This document shows, piece by piece, positions 36,534-45,196 of a stretch of DNA of 64,000 nt (its first letter is position 1; each line of letters starts with the position of its first letter). The notes below the pieces were generated by a model. The model made no database searches, was not told the origin of the DNA, and worked only from the letters and a program-made list of their open reading frames with translations. The stretch covers positions 868,001-932,000 of the forward strand of contig NZ_SHNO01000001.1 of the NCBI RefSeq assembly GCF_026262645.1, read 5' to 3'. Source of the DNA: Candidatus Marimicrobium litorale. Its GTDB lineage: Bacteria; Pseudomonadota; Gammaproteobacteria; Pseudomonadales; Halieaceae. A program made the translations under genes and the position numbers.

Positions 36534-37481
36534 CTACCACCTCGCCCTGTAACCCCGGGTATCGACATGCACAAAACCACTGTGTCGACTGGTTTTATAG
36601 TATCGACCAATTCCGCCAGTGGGCCCGTCATATCCTGCGTGCTCCCGATAATCTTCAACAATGTCAAATAACATATCGACGTCTTTACGGTCGCTATCAC
36701 CATCTCCATCGAGGTCATCCATCAAGCCGTCTTTGTTCACGTCAACATAAAAATCGAGCGCATCGCCATAGACATGCCTGCTTGCGGCCACGTTACCAAT
36801 GAGGCTGTTGTAATAAGGCGTTCGATACCCACTGATAATTCCGAAGGTCTCTATCGGGTAGCCCGCGCGCTGCACCGCGCCCACCAGTCCCTCTAACAGC
36901 ACCAGCAGCTCCTCCGACAGGGCAAGGTATTTTGGAAACGTTGACTCCTGCTTGCAAAGAAACTGCCCGAGAGTGAAATGATCTGACAGGGGTATATCCA
37001 GCATTTCCCGCGTGACTCGAACATAGAGCCTGGGCGAGCGGTACAACTGTGGGTATTCACTGTGGCCGGAAGGAAGCGGCCCGATGCGGTAACCCTCGAG
37101 AGACTCCTGCTGCGGCGTTAGCACGGTGCCGACAAACACATTCAACGTCGTGGCCTCGCCGCCATCCGGGTATTCAAGCTCGAAGTAATACAGGCCCGAC
37201 TCCTGCGGCGCGCTGAATCGCCATATGCCGGTCGCGGGAGGTTTAATCTCCACCCCTTCAAAACGAATGTGCAACTTACTTGTGTCGTAATCGATGAGAT
37301 CAAGCGACAGGATCTCACCGGGCACAGCGAAAAGACTAAACGTCTCCTGCTTTACTTGACTGCCGCCCAGCGCCAGTGATAATCCCTTCGCCTGTGTCTC
37401 AGGAAAAGATATTGCGGCAACAACACAGAACAATAATCTGCTCAGAAGCCTCTCGTGCAGTTTAATGCCTTTTTCGGCCAC
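36534..37481 (-). CDS. M15A-like (D,D-/YcbK-type) peptidase-fold protein with calcium-loop insertion
   Basis: A 315-residue exported protein: a hydrophobic signal segment at about 13-30, an unassigned beta-rich N-terminal domain (40-160), then a peptidase M15A-like domain. The zinc ligands fit SRHVYGDALD (His236, Asp243) and FVHVD (His305). Inserted between them at 247-266 is an Asp/Asn-rich DxNxDG...DxDGD run like EF-hand or thrombospondin type-3 calcium loops. M15A proteins cut or bind peptidoglycan. The protein may need calcium for folding in seawater. It converges on the LLM oxidoreductase gene. Confidence 0.72.
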   Translation of the reverse strand: MAEKGIKLHERLLSRLLFCVVAAISFPETQAKGLSLALGGSQVKQETFSLFAVPGEILSLDLIDYDTSKLHIRFEGVEIKPPATGIWRFSAPQESGLYYFELEYPDGGEATTLNVFVGTVLTPQQESLEGYRIGPLPSGHSEYPQLYRSPRLYVRVTREMLDIPLSDHFTLGQFLCKQESTFPKYLALSEELLVLLEGLVGAVQRAGYPIETFGIISGYRTPYYNSLIGNVAASRHVYGDALDFYVDVNKDGLMDDLDGDGDSDRKDVDMLFDIVEDYREHAGYDGPTGGIGRYYKTSRHSGFVHVDTRGYRARW

Positions 37482-37560
37482 TGCTTACCTCTCGCTGACA
37501 ATGGCTCTGAAAAAACGGTGTTGGACGAGCCGAGAGAAATCGCGGGCGGACGAAATCATG

Positions 37561-37648
37561 TGGCGGTGAGGGAGGGATTCGAACCCTCGAACGGTTGCCC
37601 GTTACACACTTTCCAGGCGTGCGCCTTCGACCACTCGGCCACCTCACC
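37561..37648 (-). tRNA. tRNA-Ser, anticodon GGA
   Basis: An 88-base serine tRNA with acceptor GGTGAGG/CCTCACC, the long variable arm of class II tRNAs, T-loop GGTTCGAATCC and anticodon GGA. The 3' CCA is encoded (37563-37561). It lies between the M15-like gene and queF. Confidence 0.96.
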
Positions 37649-37703
37649 GTAAGCGCGCGCATGATACCACAGGACTAGACGGTTTGAAGCCCTGCGACCC
37701 GAA

Positions 37704-38501
37704 CTACTGGCGAGCGATACGGCCCTGAGCCCGCGCATCGAGTTCGCTCGATCTAAACGGCGTGATGTCGAGACCGCCACGGCGCGTGTAAAAGGCCTGC
37801 AGGTGTAAAAAATCTGGCGCCAGTAAGTGATAGATGTCTAGGAATATGCGTTCTGCGCACTGCTCATGAAACTCCTGATGCTGCCGATAGCTTACGATGT
37901 ATTGCAGTAAGGTACCCCGATCAAGCCTTGGACCGCGGTAATGCAGCCACAGTGTCGCCCAGTCCGGTTGTCCCGTGATGGGACAAAGAGAACGCATCAA
38001 ATGGCTGAACAACCGCTCTTCAACCCAAGCATCCCCATCAATTCTAAGGCTTACAGCACAGCCGCTTTCCGGATCAGCGCAGGCCTCGCTGTCGATACAA
38101 TCACCCGCCAGTGCAGCACCGCTTATACTCTGATCATTTACCCCCCACAGCTCAAGCGACACTGACACACCAGCCACAGCGCCGACATCGGAGATCACCG
38201 TCGCACTGAAGGCCTCCTCGGATTCGAAGCGCATATTATTGAGTGAATTCAGATAGAGCTTCAACGACTTTGATTCAACCAAATTGGGAGAATCTGCAGG
38301 CACTGTAAATCGACCTACCCTCGCCTCGGGTTTTCCCTCGAGATTCAGCCACGACAGCTCGTAGGCATGCCATAGGTCAACGCCGTGAAAAGGCAAAGGA
38401 CCGTTTATGAGAAGAGAATCACGGCCGAACTGACGGGGCATCGGGTGGAGTAATTCGGGTGAGTAAACATCCACCACGGGCGTAACCTTACCCAGCAGCA
38501 T
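37704..38501 (-). CDS. queF: NADPH-dependent 7-cyano-7-deazaguanine reductase
   Basis: About 265 residues of the long, two-lobed QueF form. ESKSLKLYLNSLN near 80 is the QueF signature, the catalytic Cys is in SLCPITGQPDW, and FHEQCAERIF and YTRRGGLDI follow. It reduces preQ0 to preQ1 in queuosine synthesis. The start is unclear: ATG 38501 would have a very short spacing to AAGG, and an in-frame TTG at 38525 would give a length closer to the family. It lies directly downstream of the ABC-2 permease gene. Confidence 0.92.
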   Translation of the reverse strand: MLLGKVTPVVDVYSPELLHPMPRQFGRDSLLINGPLPFHGVDLWHAYELSWLNLEGKPEARVGRFTVPADSPNLVESKSLKLYLNSLNNMRFESEEAFSATVISDVGAVAGVSVSLELWGVNDQSISGAALAGDCIDSEACADPESGCAVSLRIDGDAWVEERLFSHLMRSLCPITGQPDWATLWLHYRGPRLDRGTLLQYIVSYRQHQEFHEQCAERIFLDIYHLLAPDFLHLQAFYTRRGGLDITPFRSSELDARAQGRIARQ

Positions 38502-38529
38502 ACCCTTGCTGTCGTCGCCTTCCAACGCT

Positions 38530-39303
38530 CTACTGCCGCAGACGAGTGCCGGTGCGCAACAGATACATACTGTACGCAAAGGCCAAAATGGTGAAGCCAA
38601 TGATCATAGTGAACGCAAAGGCAAGGCTCACATCAGAAACTCCCAACACGCCGTAACGAAACGCATTGACTACATACACCAATGGATTCAGCTTCGACAC
38701 ATTGGCCCAGAATTCGGGCAGCAAATCCATCGAATAAAACACGCCACCGAGGTATATAAGCGGCGTGAGCACGAACACGGGAACAATTGAGATGTCATCA
38801 AAGCTGTTAGCATAGACAGCATTGATAAATCCCGCCAAAGCAAAAAGCGTCGAGGTCAGGACAACGACCACAACGACGATAAAATAACTGTGGATCTTGA
38901 GTTCGGTAAAAAATAATGACACGAGTGTCACAACCACCGCTACCAAAATACCCCGGGTGACGCCTCCAACAACATAGCCCATCAATATCACAACGTTAGA
39001 AACCGGTGATACCAATAACTCCTCGACCGAGTGACTGAATTTGGAGCCAAAAAAAGACGACACTACGTTGGAATATGAATTGGTAACAATCGCCATCATA
39101 ATGAGCCCCGGCACGACGAATTCCATATAGGTGAAGCCACCCATTTCGCCGATTCGTGAGCCGATTAGCGTGCCAAAGATAACAAAATAAAGGGACATTG
39201 TGATGGCCGACGGTAGCAGCGTCTGGGTCCATATCCGCAGGTAACGCGAGATTTCCTTGCGCACAATAGTAACGAACGCAATCCATTGCTCATAGGTATT
39301 CAT
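38530..39303 (-). CDS. ABC-2 type transporter permease
   Basis: A 257-residue integral membrane protein with six hydrophobic spans of the ABC-2 (YadH-like) type. GGFTYMEFVVPGLIMMAIV and LSPLIYLGGVFYS-like segments are characteristic. Substrate unknown; exporters of this sort move lipids, polysaccharides or drugs. Its start overlaps the ATPase stop by 4 bases, so it is coupled to the next gene. Confidence 0.88.
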   Translation of the reverse strand: MNTYEQWIAFVTIVRKEISRYLRIWTQTLLPSAITMSLYFVIFGTLIGSRIGEMGGFTYMEFVVPGLIMMAIVTNSYSNVVSSFFGSKFSHSVEELLVSPVSNVVILMGYVVGGVTRGILVAVVVTLVSLFFTELKIHSYFIVVVVVVLTSTLFALAGFINAVYANSFDDISIVPVFVLTPLIYLGGVFYSMDLLPEFWANVSKLNPLVYVVNAFRYGVLGVSDVSLAFAFTMIIGFTILAFAYSMYLLRTGTRLRQ

Positions 39304-40217
39304 GCAACACCATCGATCAGATTAACAAACATTTCTTCCAGCCTGTTGGCACGGTTACGCATGCTGCTTATGTGTATACCATGGCCATCGAGTGCCGCAA
39401 AAACTGCGTTAATGTTCTGCCCTTTTTGCACATCGACCTCCAGGGTATGGCTATCTACCCTTCGGGTATTGAATACCTCAATATTGATGTCGCCTGGCAG
39501 TTCCTCGACGCAATCAAGAATGAAGGTTTCCTGATGCAGGCGACTCACCAAATCTTTGATTGAGGAGTTCTCCACGATCTCGCCGTGATTAATGATAGCG
39601 ATGTGCCGACACAAAGCTTCCGCTTCTTCGAGGTAGTGTGTGGTAAGAATAATCGTGGTGCCCTGCTCGTTAATCTTTTCAAGGAACTCCCACATTGCCC
39701 GTCGCATTTCGATATCCACACCGGCGGTCGGCTCGTCGAGGATCAATAGTCGAGGCTCATGCACCAGAGCCCGGGCAATCATCAAGCGTCTTTTCATGCC
39801 CCCGGAAAGCATTCTAGCCTGCACATCTCGCTGCTCCCAGAGACCCAGCTCACGAAGATACTTTTCCGCCTGTTTACGTGCCTGCGTAGCCGGCAAGCCA
39901 TAATATCCAGCCTGGTTGATAACGATATCGAGAGGCTTCTCGAACTGATTAAAATTGAACTCCTGAGGCACAATGCCGATGAAGCGCTTGGCTGCGGGAA
40001 AGTTCTCATCGATGTCAATATCGAACACCGAGACGCGGCCCCCTGACTTGGCTACCAGAGAACAAATAATCCCTATGGTCGTCGATTTGCCAGCGCCATT
40101 TGGGCCCAATAACGCAAAAAAATCGCCCTGTTCTACGCTCAGGCTGATGCCCTTGAGGGCCTCAAAGCCATTGTCGTAAACTTTGCTAAGGTTCTCTATA
40201 CTCAGTGCTGGCAACAT
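39300..40217 (-). CDS. ABC transporter ATP-binding protein (YadG-like)
   Basis: A 305-residue ATPase: Walker A GPNGAGKST at 38-46, Q-loop in IVPQEFNFNQF, signature LSGGMKRRLMIARAL, Walker B LLILDEPTAGVD and switch TTHYLEEAE. The last 70 residues form the extra C-terminal domain found in ABC-2 drug/lipid exporters. I place the start at ATG 40217; an in-frame ATG at 40241 is possible. It pairs with the overlapping permease gene. Confidence 0.92.
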   Translation of the reverse strand: MLPALSIENLSKVYDNGFEALKGISLSVEQGDFFALLGPNGAGKSTTIGIICSLVAKSGGRVSVFDIDIDENFPAAKRFIGIVPQEFNFNQFEKPLDIVINQAGYYGLPATQARKQAEKYLRELGLWEQRDVQARMLSGGMKRRLMIARALVHEPRLLILDEPTAGVDIEMRRAMWEFLEKINEQGTTIILTTHYLEEAEALCRHIAIINHGEIVENSSIKDLVSRLHQETFILDCVEELPGDINIEVFNTRRVDSHTLEVDVQKGQNINAVFAALDGHGIHISSMRNRANRLEEMFVNLIDGVA

Positions 40218-40288
40218 TGTTGTGATTGCACCCTGTTTCATCAAGCGCGTAATTGTACCCGTATTTCTGTTTCTTAACGACTCCGCCC

Positions 40289-40672
40289 ATGAATGATGAT
40301 CAATATCTAAAACACAACCTGTCCGTCCTGGAGGCGTTTTCAGCGGCGCTGGCGACGCGTACTCGAGAACTGCCGGATGGTCATCCACTGCATGAACTGG
40401 CACGGGAGTTCCGGGCACTCAGCGAGACGCAAACGAACCTTTACCCCCAAGGACACACGCTAGTTGCCCGACTTTTCAATACCTTTAACGAATTTGCCCC
40501 GACCTTTCCCCGCTCACTTCTCTGGTTTTTCGGGGGCGACTGCCTCCACTATCTCACGGATGAGGAAATCAGCCAGTTCCAGCAGCTAGATGAGCTGCGA
40601 CTGGCGGCGGCAGAACGCGGGGAAGTCCTCGATCTGGAGCAGGCGCGAGCGGCAAACGACACACTGCACTGA
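40289..40672 (+). CDS. PA2817-like conserved hypothetical protein
   Basis: A 127-residue acidic helical protein with no catalytic motif that I can see. Segments such as FPRSLLWFFGGDCLHYLTDEEI recall a conserved family represented by PA2817 of Pseudomonas aeruginosa. Its nearness to an ABC-2 exporter and queF is also reminiscent of the Pseudomonas region, as I recall it. Function unknown. Divergent from the ABC ATPase gene. Confidence 0.6.
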   Translation: MNDDQYLKHNLSVLEAFSAALATRTRELPDGHPLHELAREFRALSETQTNLYPQGHTLVARLFNTFNEFAPTFPRSLLWFFGGDCLHYLTDEEISQFQQLDELRLAAAERGEVLDLEQARAANDTLH

Positions 40673-40738
40673 GCAGTGCGGGCTTGACGCCAACGCCCGC
40701 TCTACCTACAATGCGCGCCTCCTGATGGAGACCGTTGC

Positions 40739-40814
40739 GTCCCCTTCGTCTAGTGGCCTAGGACACTGCCCTTTCACGGCGGTAACAGGGGTTCGAACCC
40801 CCTAGGGGACGCCA
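40739..40814 (+). tRNA. tRNA-Glu, anticodon TTC
   Basis: A 76-base cloverleaf: acceptor GTCCCCT/AGGGGAC, T-loop GGTTCGAACCC and anticodon loop CTTTCAC with anticodon TTC. The CCA end is encoded. First of a small tRNA group with tRNA-Gly. Confidence 0.97.
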
Positions 40815-40900
40815 TTCATCAGCACGCCGCCTCCACGGGATCCGTCTACGGTAACAATGACGCCTCCAAGGCCGGAGCAGAGCGAATACGGCGATGGTTG

Positions 40901-41060
40901 AAACGCAAATGCGCTGGAATAGCTCAGTTGGTAGAGCGCAACCTTGTCAAGGTTGAGGCGGGGCGCGCAGCCTCGACGGTTCCGGCGGCCACGGCGGTGT
41001 TTAAACGTAGATGCGCGGGAATAGCTCAGTTGGTAGAGCGCAACCTTGCCAAGGTTGAGG
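40901..41060 (+). repeat. Imperfect 102-base-period tandem duplication at the tRNA-Gly gene
   Basis: Bases 40901-40958 and 41003-41060 are near identical (4 mismatches in 58). The copies cover a short leader plus the first two thirds of tRNA-Gly. Weaker similarity extends upstream into the GCCTC-rich leader of each copy. The second copy continues into a full tRNA; the first does not. Confidence 0.8.
40913..40958 (+). pseudogene. Truncated tRNA-Gly copy with a GTC anticodon
   Basis: It has acceptor 5' strand GCTGGAA, complete D arm and complete anticodon arm, with anticodon GTC (Asp) at 40946-40948 instead of GCC. After the anticodon arm the sequence diverges into a GC-rich spacer with no T arm, no 3' acceptor strand and no CCA. 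It cannot fold as a normal tRNA and is most likely a broken duplicate of the tRNA-Gly gene that follows. Confidence 0.75.
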
Positions 41061-41090
41061 TCGCCGGTTCGAACCCGGTTTCCCGCTCCA
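41015..41090 (+). tRNA. tRNA-Gly, anticodon GCC
   Basis: A 76-base tRNA: acceptor GCGGGAA/TTCCCGC, anticodon arm CAACC-TTGCCAA-GGTTG, T-loop GGTTCGAACCC and encoded CCA at 41088-41090. It is preceded by a partial tandem copy. Confidence 0.97.
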
Positions 41091-41122
41091 ATGCCGCAAC
41101 TCAAGATCGCGTTATCGTGACA

Positions 41123-41518
41123 TCAACCGTCTGAGTCTTCACGCTTGGCCAATTCAAGCGATGCACTGTTAATACAGTAGCGAAGTCCCGTAGGCGCAGG
41201 GCCATCCTCGAACACATGCCCAAGGTGCGCGCCGCAGGCTTTGCACAATACCTCAACACGTGTCATACCGTGACTTCGATCGTGCTCCTCCTCGACGGCA
41301 TCAGACGTTTTGGGCTGGTAGAAGCTCGGCCAACCGGAACCCGAATCATACTTGGTATTGGATTCAAAAAGCGCCTCCCCACAGCAGCGGCACAGATAAG
41401 CGCCCTCCTCTTTCGTATCACAATACTCGCCTGTGAATGCTCGCTCTGTGCCCTTCTCCCGGCAAATATGATACTGCTCGGGGGTCAGTTTCTCTCGCCA
41501 GTATTTCTCATCCTGCAT
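41123..41518 (-). CDS. msrB: Peptide-methionine (R)-S-oxide reductase
   Basis: A 131-residue MsrB. Zinc-binding cysteines are in CRCCG (43 and 46) and CKACG (92 and 95), the catalytic Cys115 is in RYCINS, and SGWPSFYQP is also present. It reduces methionine-R-sulfoxide in proteins with thioredoxin. The start ATG 41518 has AAGGGTG five bases upstream. Confidence 0.95.
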   Translation of the reverse strand: MQDEKYWREKLTPEQYHICREKGTERAFTGEYCDTKEEGAYLCRCCGEALFESNTKYDSGSGWPSFYQPKTSDAVEEEHDRSHGMTRVEVLCKACGAHLGHVFEDGPAPTGLRYCINSASLELAKREDSDG

Positions 41519-41596
41519 AATAACACCCTTGCTAGCTCGCTTAATTTCTCTAGCGTACACTAGCGCCTACCAACACTCTAGCCACCGTGAGAATTC

Positions 41597-42061
41597 ATGT
41601 CCGACATTCACATTGATGATTTCTACCGTGATTCAGCGAAGATACTGGTTCGCTTGTATGCCACATTTCCGACGCCTATTACGCTTTATGTAGAAGACAT
41701 CAGTGGTCCAGATGAGCCGGACGAATTCGGCTTACACCACCCTCGATTTGAATCCTGCTTTAGTACCATGATATGGCTGGCGCAACATGATTACCTGCAT
41801 TTTGACGAATTGCTGCGTAAAGAGGCGATGGACCGAGTAGTCCTCACTCAGAAAGCGTTTCTGATACTTGCAGGATCATCTCTAGCCAACGAACCGCATA
41901 ACAACGTGCCTCCGGAGGCCCCGCCGAGTATCGCCGATCGCCTCAACACTCAGATTGCACAGCTACGAAATGCCTTGAACGAGGGATCAAGCATTCAACT
42001 GAAAGAGGCAATAACGAACGTGCTCTCTCATCCGAATGTCGGCGACTCACCGACGCCCTGA
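41597..42061 (+). CDS. Uncharacterised acidic protein
   Basis: A 154-residue protein that I cannot assign. The N-terminal 90 residues (DFYRDSAKILVRLYATFPTP, WLAQHDYLHFDELLRKEAMD) look like a compact globular domain, possibly winged-helix-like; the C-terminal third is low in conservation signals and Pro/Ser-rich. No signal peptide or membrane span. It converges on the NAD-kinase-like gene with no gap. Confidence 0.6.
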   Translation: MSDIHIDDFYRDSAKILVRLYATFPTPITLYVEDISGPDEPDEFGLHHPRFESCFSTMIWLAQHDYLHFDELLRKEAMDRVVLTQKAFLILAGSSLANEPHNNVPPEAPPSIADRLNTQIAQLRNALNEGSSIQLKEAITNVLSHPNVGDSPTP

Positions 42062-43195
42062 CTACTCGACGCGGTAAATCACGTAATCGTCATAGCCCGT
42101 GTTGACCCTGATCAAACCCCGTAATGTCCGGTCCAGCAAGGGATCATTCGTATCCAACAGCAGTGGGCGCGAGGCCAAACCTGCGATTTTTGATTTGCTC
42201 GCAACGATATTGATATTGTCACTACCAACCGCCCGTATCACAGCGGGTGAAATTTGTTGATTGCCGCGCCCGAACAGGTGGCCCTGCCCTCCTATGACGG
42301 TCACAATCATACTGAAAGGCCCGTTGCTGCTTTCGATGAGAGACAGCAACGACGCCTCGTCGGCGTCAGCAAGAAGCAACTCTCCATCGCGCACAACATC
42401 CACACCCAGCAACGTGCATGGCAGTCTTAATTCTTCCATGATAGCCGCCGTAGTGGAGCCCGGCCCAACCAGATAAGTTCTGTCTGGCTCCATTTTTTCT
42501 ACCTGCCAAGCTGCAATTTCAGCAGCGGCCAGCTGTTGATCTTCCCTGCCGCCCAACTTCGTCTGTTGTAAGAATGAACCCTCACACGGCACCAATAACT
42601 CTCCGTAAAAACGACTCCGGACCGTGTCAAGACGAAAAGCCTCCTCATCGATATCTCTCACGTCACGCCTTTTTAAATCTACAAGGCCGCCACGAGACAG
42701 TACTACCATGAGATCGCCTGCCGCCTCCGGCGAGACTGCAAATACGCCTGAGTGCATTTTTACCCCTGCAGGGATACCAAGCACGGGCGTATCACTGCCT
42801 ACCGCATCAAGAATATCCCTGGCAGTTCCATCGCCGCCAACGAACACCAGCAAATCCACATTCGCAGCCTGCAGAGACACCGCTGCGTCACGGGTATCGC
42901 CAGCGTCACTGAGCCCGTCCGAGGGCGATCCCAGTACGCTTGCATCAAAACCTGCTTCACGCAGTACATCTTCACCCATGGACCCACCCCAACAACTGAA
43001 TTGCAGGGATACCTTGACGCTCCGAATTCTATCGAGGCTGCGCCGGCAGCGCTGTGCTGCCCTACTAGTCTGACCTTTCTGCAGGCTATCGGCTATTTCA
43101 CGGACTGCCTCGCCATCGCTCCCTTTGAGAGCCAGACCACCACCAAGGCCCGCCAGTGGATTGACAAGCAGACCGACGTGTAGCGTTTTACCCAC
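42062..43195 (-). CDS. ATP-NAD kinase-like protein
   Basis: A 377-residue protein with the NAD kinase/diacylglycerol-kinase fold: LVNPLAGLGG at the N-terminus and VGGDGTARDI near 119-128, then GIPAGVKMHSGVFA. It belongs to the longer ATP-NAD kinase family found in proteobacteria, distinct from classical NadK. The start GTG 43195 lies inside the end of pdxB, six bases after GAGAGG. Its substrate (NAD, a polyol or a lipid) is not settled by sequence. Confidence 0.78.
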   Translation of the reverse strand: MGKTLHVGLLVNPLAGLGGGLALKGSDGEAVREIADSLQKGQTSRAAQRCRRSLDRIRSVKVSLQFSCWGGSMGEDVLREAGFDASVLGSPSDGLSDAGDTRDAAVSLQAANVDLLVFVGGDGTARDILDAVGSDTPVLGIPAGVKMHSGVFAVSPEAAGDLMVVLSRGGLVDLKRRDVRDIDEEAFRLDTVRSRFYGELLVPCEGSFLQQTKLGGREDQQLAAAEIAAWQVEKMEPDRTYLVGPGSTTAAIMEELRLPCTLLGVDVVRDGELLLADADEASLLSLIESSNGPFSMIVTVIGGQGHLFGRGNQQISPAVIRAVGSDNINIVASKSKIAGLASRPLLLDTNDPLLDRTLRGLIRVNTGYDDYVIYRVE

Positions 43196-44321
43196 TGCTG
43201 GCCTCTCCCTCGTAAATCTCGCAGCCGAGTGCATGTAAGGTGGCAAGATCCGAGAATCCCGCCGGCAATTTTATTCTGGCGAGCGCCAACTCCCGGCGCG
43301 CCGGATAGTTTTTGCGCATATAGTCGAAGTGTTCGGATATTCTGTCCGAACCACCGCCCCTCAAGCGCCGGTCATCCTCACGAACATCGTAATGGGCATG
43401 CACTAAAGCCCGAATGAGTGCTGCGCCGGAAAGGCCATCCGCAAGCACCCACGGTGCCTGCCCCTCAGTCGCGTGGTGCGGCGCAAGTTCTGAAATCCCT
43501 CGCGCCATTGCCATCGCGCTTGCCAGCATGTGCGTGGCAACAATCTTACTGTCGAGGCTGTAACCGGCTATATGAGGGGTCGCCAGGGTAACCTGTTTCA
43601 ATAACGCTATATTGATGTGCGGCTCATCTTCCCAGACATCCAGCACAGTCAGTAAATCGTTGCCAGCCTTCAGATGCGCGAGCAACGCCAGACTGTCTAT
43701 GACTTCACCGCGGCTGGCGTTAATCAGCAGCGCACCGGGTTGCAGCAGCGGCAAAGTGTCCCGATTAAGCAAGTGCCGACTCGGATAAGGCGCTTTGTCC
43801 GTTAAGGCGGGATGCAAGCACACTACGTTACAGGCGAGTGCCTCCTCTAGGTCAACCGCTCCCGACACGTCGTCACGGTCCAACCACGGGTCGTAAACAC
43901 GGCAGGCAATGCCCAGAGCGTGAAACCGCATCGCCAGTGCCTTCCCGACAAAGCCGTATCCGACAATTCCGCAGGCTTCACCCGCTAGCAGTCGCTCCAA
44001 CCTGTCATCAACAGACGCGATCGCCGATAGGACGTACTCGACCACCGAGTTTGCGTTTGCGCCGCCAGCGTAGGCAAAGTGGATACCGGAATTATGCAAA
44101 TAGCTCACGTCGATATGGTCTATGCCACTGGTTGCACTGCCGACGAAACGGACCGGCGTGCCGCTCAAGAGCGACTCGTTCACAGTAGTTACGGAACGAA
44201 CCAGCAGCGCATCCGTGTCGACTAACTGGCTGCGCGTGAGGCTTCTGCCGGAGAAACGCTGCACGCGCCCAAATGGTCCGAGTACGTGCTCAGCACCCGG
44301 TATATTTTCATCGACGAGCAT
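43188..44321 (-). CDS. pdxB: Erythronate-4-phosphate dehydrogenase
   Basis: A 377-residue D-2-hydroxyacid dehydrogenase: GYGFVGKAL as nucleotide-binding motif near 120, VRSVTTVN, INASRGEVID, LDVWEDEP and HIAGYS with the catalytic His. The C-terminal dimerisation extension typical of PdxB is present. It oxidises 4-phosphoerythronate in the DXP-dependent pyridoxal phosphate pathway. Start ATG 44321; a GTG four codons upstream is also possible. Its stop overlaps the start of the NAD-kinase-like gene. Confidence 0.92.
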   Translation of the reverse strand: MLVDENIPGAEHVLGPFGRVQRFSGRSLTRSQLVDTDALLVRSVTTVNESLLSGTPVRFVGSATSGIDHIDVSYLHNSGIHFAYAGGANANSVVEYVLSAIASVDDRLERLLAGEACGIVGYGFVGKALAMRFHALGIACRVYDPWLDRDDVSGAVDLEEALACNVVCLHPALTDKAPYPSRHLLNRDTLPLLQPGALLINASRGEVIDSLALLAHLKAGNDLLTVLDVWEDEPHINIALLKQVTLATPHIAGYSLDSKIVATHMLASAMAMARGISELAPHHATEGQAPWVLADGLSGAALIRALVHAHYDVREDDRRLRGGGSDRISEHFDYMRKNYPARRELALARIKLPAGFSDLATLHALGCEIYEGEASSG

Positions 44322-44357
44322 TCTGAGAACCACAATCTACACCACTCCGTCTGTCAC

Positions 44358-44942
44358 CTAGTCGAAATCAGACAAATTCAGCTGCAGCTTATGTAGCGGC
44401 AGACAATTATCAAATTCTGCGCAAAGGGCCGAGTAAAAGCGATTGGCTCGCTCGGGCAAACCAGCGTCACGCCAAAAGCGAGCTTGTTTGACAATAGCGG
44501 CTTGAAACGCAGCACTATCGAGGAGGCTCTGTCGAGACAGTGTGAGATTGTCTAGACTGACACGAAAGCGCCAATGGCAGGCTCTGGAGAAAATCCACTC
44601 CAGAGCCTGCGGCTTGTATTCGACCGACTCGAAGACCTGTTGCTGCGCAGCGCTGCGATCGTCGCCACTGTACCAGTACCCAAAATCAAGCTCTTGTCTC
44701 CGTGCTGCTCCAGCAAGACACCAGTGGGCCGTCTCGTGCAAGGCGCTGGCAAAGTAGTCATGCCGGTAATAAACGGTGTGATGTACATGAGCCTTGTCCA
44801 ATGGCTGGTAAAGAGGCTCGTTCGCACCACCAATCAGCACAGTGTTGAACTCATCAAAGAAGCAGGCCTCGAATACTCGGCACAGTCTGGTTGCATCATG
44901 ATTTAGCATGGCCTTGTCCGCCAACTCGGTGGCATGCCCCAT
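44358..44942 (-). CDS. epmC: Elongation factor P hydroxylase (YfcM)
   Basis: A 194-residue protein with HETAHW at 69-74, a metal-binding HExxH-like site, and SGDDRSAAQQQVFESVEYKPQALEW, characteristic of YfcM/EpmC. EpmC hydroxylates the modified lysine of EF-P. EpmA and EpmB are not in the window. Its ATG overlaps the tusA stop (TGATG). Confidence 0.9.
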   Translation of the reverse strand: MGHATELADKAMLNHDATRLCRVFEACFFDEFNTVLIGGANEPLYQPLDKAHVHHTVYYRHDYFASALHETAHWCLAGAARRQELDFGYWYSGDDRSAAQQQVFESVEYKPQALEWIFSRACHWRFRVSLDNLTLSRQSLLDSAAFQAAIVKQARFWRDAGLPERANRFYSALCAEFDNCLPLHKLQLNLSDFD

Positions 44943-45184
44943 CAGTCCGCAGCCTGTTTACGCAACAAGTAGTGAAACTCGTCTTCCACGCGGGCTTGCC
45001 TGAGCAACTCATGCCCGAGAAAGGTACAAAACTTCGGAATATCTCGCTCTGTAGAGGGATCTGTAGCCACGACATGCAGGGTTTCGCCTACCGCAATATC
45101 CCGAATGCGATTATGCAACAGCATCACGGGTTCCGGACACAGAAGCCCCGTGGCATCAAGAACATGATCAGGGTCTTTATCCAT
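44942..45184 (-). CDS. tusA: Sulfurtransferase TusA family protein
   Basis: An 80-residue TusA-like protein: GLLCPEPVM with the sulfur-carrying Cys16, and TDPSTERDIPKFC. It relays persulfide sulfur, for example to tRNA wobble thiolation. It lies between yheU and epmC in one minus-strand run. Confidence 0.9.
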   Translation of the reverse strand: MDKDPDHVLDATGLLCPEPVMLLHNRIRDIAVGETLHVVATDPSTERDIPKFCTFLGHELLRQARVEDEFHYLLRKQAAD

Positions 45185-45196
45185 GTTGTTAGTCTA

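Noticed and set aside
40913-40990. A functional tRNA-Asp(GTC) next to tRNA-Gly
   Set aside because: D and anticodon arms are those of tRNA-Gly; T arm, 3' acceptor strand and CCA are missing.
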